Positions 45,500-48,431 of a stretch of 48,431 nt of DNA are shown piece after piece (positions within the stretch are counted from its first letter, which is position 1; each line of letters starts with the position of its first letter). Made by a program: the position numbers and the translations under genes. The notes below the pieces were generated by a model that did no database searches, was not told the DNA's origin, and saw only the letters and a program-made list of their open reading frames with translations. Location: positions 1 through 48,431 of the forward strand of contig NZ_JADEXD010000033.1 of assembly GCF_015207285.1 (NCBI RefSeq), read 5' to 3'. Source of the DNA: Tychonema sp. LEGE 07203. GTDB lineage: Bacteria > Cyanobacteriota > Cyanobacteriia > Cyanobacteriales > Microcoleaceae.

Positions 45500-48286
45500 C
45501 TAGATTTTACGTTGGGCAGACTTTTTCGGTGAGGCTTGCCGCGCGGTCATTTGGGTATACAATTCAAACAGTTTTTCCAGGCGTTCGGTGTCGTTTTTGA
45601 AGCGGCGACCGATGTAGATGCGCTCTAGGATTTCGTCGTTGCGATCGTGCGCTTGGCGCAGGTTTTCGGGCATTTTATCGGGGGCGTAGAGATCGGCAAT
45701 GGTGGCGGGGAAATGGGCTTCGCGGGCGAGCAGGATGTCTTCGGCGCAGCGGGTGAGGTCGGTTTTGTTTTGCTCGGTGAGGGTGGGGACGGGGAAGGTA
45801 TTCCAGCCGAGGGTGTTGGAGTAGCGATATCGGGTTTCTAGCTTGCCGCAGACGGTGGCGATCCAGACTAGGTGGAGGCGGGAGGCGATGAGCGCCATGT
45901 TCCAGAGTGGGGCATCGTAGAGGGCGAAAGCTTGATCGGAAATTATTACATTATCATCCAAAATTCCAACTGAAAGATACTCTCTTCTTTCAGAACAAAT
46001 GCGTGACGCTATAATAGTGTGCTTTTTTGCAACAGATTGTATTTGCCGAAATCTATAAGGAAAATTAGCCGCAGGCCTAGTTTCTGCTGCCTTGCTTGAT
46101 GCACGAAAAAATCTTACTTTTTCAAAGCGTTCTCTAAGCTCTATAATTTCTCTCGCTTCCTGCTCCTCTTTATCTTTAACCCAAATACAAAAACGATTTA
46201 GTCCGCGAATATACTCTGCTGCTCCATAGTACGGACGAATGAATTTTGCTGCTCGAATATCTTCTGATTCAATTTTTAGCCGTTCTGTAGTTGAAAGTGT
46301 TAGATAGCCTCCATCAGTTGGCTTATTTCCCCATTCCATGAGACTACGCTCATCCTGTGCCTTAGATTGAGATGTAATAATGACATTTGAGCCTGCAACC
46401 AGATAAGCATTAATGTTCGTGGTTTCTTTCGCAACTACCTTGCCATCGATACCAATAGAAAATAAACATCGAACTTTATTTGCTTGTTTAGAAATCCCAA
46501 CGATCGCCACCGTTACTCCTGCATTGTGACTCGCCAAGTTCGCCCACTTAAAACTGGTATGTGCAAAAGCAATTTCGTGCCCCGTATCAAAAATCAGTGG
46601 CCATAGAATCGGCACTTGTTGCCCCTGACAAATCGAATTTGTGGATACAAAAGCTGCGGCAGATGTCGTTTGCGTTCCATAATCTGCCGCCTTCATGAAC
46701 CAACCCGACACATAATCGAGCGACTTCCATAACTTAGTGCGTCCATCAAAAATCAGCTTTAAATCGTCCTTCTGCTCTTTTGATTGCCAAGTCGATCCGA
46801 GATACGGCGGATTCCCACAAATATAAGTTTCCCCGCCTTCATTCTCAAAATCAATCTCCGCCGCTTCCCGCGTCTCCCCCCACAAATCCAAATCCTCACG
46901 CTGCACCTTCACCCCCGTCCCCGTGGGCGGACAAAGACTCAACCAATCCAACCGCAAGGCATTCCCGCAGGTAATCCAGTTATCAGCCTTCAGCGGCAAA
47001 AACTCCGCCAGTGCCAGCTTTGGTCCCCGATACAGCACATCGCACTGATACTCGGCAATAATCAGCGCCAACCGCGCAATCTCACAGGAAAAGTGACGAA
47101 TTTCAATCCCCCGAAAATTGGTCAGCGGAATCTCTGACTTGAGATCCGGTTCTCCCCGGCGCTGGTTAATTTCCGCTTCAATAGCCCGCATCTGCTTGTA
47201 AGCAATCACCAAAAAATTGCCCGATCCACAAGCCGGATCGAACACCCGAATCCGGGCGATGCGTTTACGCAAATTCAGCAGCTTGCGGGCATTATCTCCT
47301 GCTGCCTCTAATTGAGCGCGCAGATCATCGAGGAAAAGCGGATTAAGCACCTTGAGAATATTCGGCACACTCGTATAGTGCATCCCCAGGGCACCGCGCT
47401 CCTCATCATCCGCCACCGCCTGAATCATTGAGCCGAAAATATCGGGATTAATCTTCGTCCAGTCGAGATTGCCAACATGAAGCAAGTACGATCGCGAAAT
47501 CTTGCTAAAACGCGGCACCGCCACCCCACCCGAAAACAGCCCCCCATTCACATAGGGAAATACATTCGCCCAATTGCGAATCTTCGCCGCCTCCCGATCC
47601 TTAAGCGGCGTACACATCGCCCGAAACATCTCCGACAGCACCTCGTGGGTATTCGAGGAATCACTGGCACTCATTTGCTCAACGGTGGCAGTGAAGAGGG
47701 CATTGCTGTGGAAAATATTCGTATCCTCGGCAAAGAAACAGAAGATTAGTCGCGCCATGAAGTGATTTAACGCTTCCCGGCGATCGGCTGTATCCCAGTC
47801 CGGGTTATTCTTTAGCAGCTCCACATAGAGACGGTTGAGCCGCCCCGTAGCCTTGATGTCAAAGGCATTCTCCCGGATTTGCCGAACCGTCGTGATGCCC
47901 GCCAGCGGCAGGAAAAACCCGAAATGGTCGTGAAAGTTGGGGTAGTTGCAGGCGATGGTTTCGCCATCAGCCAGATTTTCCGCCTCAAAGCTTTTACCGT
48001 CTGTCGCGAGGATGAACTTGGTCTTGTATTTAGTGGTAGCGGGGCTTTCGCGCAAAGCCGTGAGGGTGTTTGTCACCTCGCCTTCGGAGCACACCTTTAA
48101 ATGGATATTGTTGCGCTGGAGTACGCCGCCAGGTAGGTCAGATTGGTTTGAGCTACTGCTTTTGAGTCGCTTGATGGTGGTGGATTTGTTACCGAAAGCT
48201 TCAAGGAATGCAAAAGGGAACGCTTCTGGATCAAAAGGTGCTTCGGCAAGCTGGGAAACGGCTTCTTCAATTTCGACTGCATTCAT
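45500..48286 (-). CDS. MmeI-like DNA methyltransferase with apparently dead nuclease domain
   Basis: 928 residues. The layout follows MmeI: an N-terminal nuclease-like region (1-130), a helical linker with FFAEDTNIF at 184-192 and GALGMHYTS at 298-306, the gamma-class adenine methyltransferase core with motif I DPACGSGNF at 350-358 and motif IV NPPY at 492-495, then a C-terminal target-recognition region with AFVSTNSICQGQQ, MEWGNKPTDGGY and RYRYSNTLGWNTFPVP. The MmeI nuclease needs Asp, Glu-x-Lys (IEMK); the aligned spot here reads IHLK, so cleavage by this chain is unlikely. It starts the island operon. N6-adenine methylation is inferred from NPPY. Confidence 0.9.
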   Translation of the reverse strand: MNAVEIEEAVSQLAEAPFDPEAFPFAFLEAFGNKSTTIKRLKSSSSNQSDLPGGVLQRNNIHLKVCSEGEVTNTLTALRESPATTKYKTKFILATDGKSFEAENLADGETIACNYPNFHDHFGFFLPLAGITTVRQIRENAFDIKATGRLNRLYVELLKNNPDWDTADRREALNHFMARLIFCFFAEDTNIFHSNALFTATVEQMSASDSSNTHEVLSEMFRAMCTPLKDREAAKIRNWANVFPYVNGGLFSGGVAVPRFSKISRSYLLHVGNLDWTKINPDIFGSMIQAVADDEERGALGMHYTSVPNILKVLNPLFLDDLRAQLEAAGDNARKLLNLRKRIARIRVFDPACGSGNFLVIAYKQMRAIEAEINQRRGEPDLKSEIPLTNFRGIEIRHFSCEIARLALIIAEYQCDVLYRGPKLALAEFLPLKADNWITCGNALRLDWLSLCPPTGTGVKVQREDLDLWGETREAAEIDFENEGGETYICGNPPYLGSTWQSKEQKDDLKLIFDGRTKLWKSLDYVSGWFMKAADYGTQTTSAAAFVSTNSICQGQQVPILWPLIFDTGHEIAFAHTSFKWANLASHNAGVTVAIVGISKQANKVRCLFSIGIDGKVVAKETTNINAYLVAGSNVIITSQSKAQDERSLMEWGNKPTDGGYLTLSTTERLKIESEDIRAAKFIRPYYGAAEYIRGLNRFCIWVKDKEEQEAREIIELRERFEKVRFFRASSKAAETRPAANFPYRFRQIQSVAKKHTIIASRICSERREYLSVGILDDNVIISDQAFALYDAPLWNMALIASRLHLVWIATVCGKLETRYRYSNTLGWNTFPVPTLTEQNKTDLTRCAEDILLAREAHFPATIADLYAPDKMPENLRQAHDRNDEILERIYIGRRFKNDTERLEKLFELYTQMTARQASPKKSAQRKI

Positions 48287-48388
48287 ATTCCGACCATCAA
48301 TAGTAGTAGCTCAGAGGTTCAATTATCGCCTCTTGACGCAATTTTGGATTTTACCCTAATTTCTCAATGATGGAGGCTGAGATGTAAC

Positions 48389-48423
48389 ACCATTTTTCTG
48401 ACCTATGTGCTATAGATGAAGTC
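48389..48423 (+). repeat. dispersed 35-bp repeat, copy 2
   Basis: It differs from 17600-17634 at one base only. It lies upstream of the island's first gene at the edge of the window, so its full extent is not visible. Confidence 0.7.
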
Positions 48424-48431
48424 TTAGCCCC

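Noticed and set aside
1..48431. tRNA, rRNA or known riboswitch
   Set aside because: No cloverleaf, rRNA-like stretch or recognisable aptamer core was seen in the gaps. A covariance-model scan could not be run here.

Overview
This window comes from a filamentous cyanobacterium, most likely a Microcoleus/Oscillatoria/Phormidium-type Oscillatoriales; the genus is inference. The evidence is gene content seen nearly only in cyanobacteria or plastids (NdhD1, Tab2/Atab2, DUF1822, DUF4079, a CHAT caspase-like operon), frequent HIP1-type GCGATCGC octamers, and large numbers of 7-bp tandem repeats between genes. No rRNA, tRNA, CRISPR array or complete transposase gene was found.

Bases 1-9,900: a DUF58 protein, a TerB-like protein, a broken matrixin-type peptidase remnant, and the cell-division cluster minC-minD-minE on the minus strand, with minC pulled away from minD by about 520 bp of repeats. 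Then comes a scrapyard (5568-6349): the DNA-binding end of an OmpR-type response regulator, a shard of a histidine kinase and, on the opposite strand, a frameshifted YHS-domain remnant. DUF4079 and ndhD1 follow. Bases 9,900-34,800: mostly single housekeeping or accessory genes: an SbmA/ABCD-like ABC exporter, a DUF1361 membrane protein, a 1423-residue CHASE/PAS/GAF histidine kinase, tldD, a 49-residue small protein, bioF, a DHH phosphoesterase, a glycosyltransferase with a small downstream gene, a ClC-CBS-Usp protein whose gating Glu is Gln, a TPR protein, a HAD + SGNH-hydrolase pair, the TldE/PmbA partner, tab2, a nucleotidyltransferase and pdxJ. Heptamer arrays fill many of the gaps.

Bases 35,017-39,864 (minus strand) form a tight four-gene unit: sigma-factor-like regulator, DUF1822 protein, a membrane-anchored CHAT (caspase-fold) protease with TPRs, and a secreted FecR-like/TPR protein. 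Overlapping or closely spaced reading frames indicate one transcript. The function is not known to me; it looks like a cyanobacterial caspase-like signalling or stress module.

Bases 40,343-48,286 (minus strand) form a restriction-like defence island: an MmeI-like DNA methyltransferase whose N-terminal nuclease motif looks dead, an AlbA_2 + GHKL-ATPase protein, an SF2 helicase and a GIY-YIG nuclease. The AlbA_2 gene has been cut near its 3' end by a 336-bp MITE-like element (43899-44234) with 16-bp terminal inverted repeats and a TATA target duplication. The element carries an 80-bp unit amplified in tandem. The lost 58 codons lie intact on the far side (43720-43896).

The strongest leads are the defence island with its interrupting miniature element, and the sigma-DUF1822-CHAT-FecR operon.
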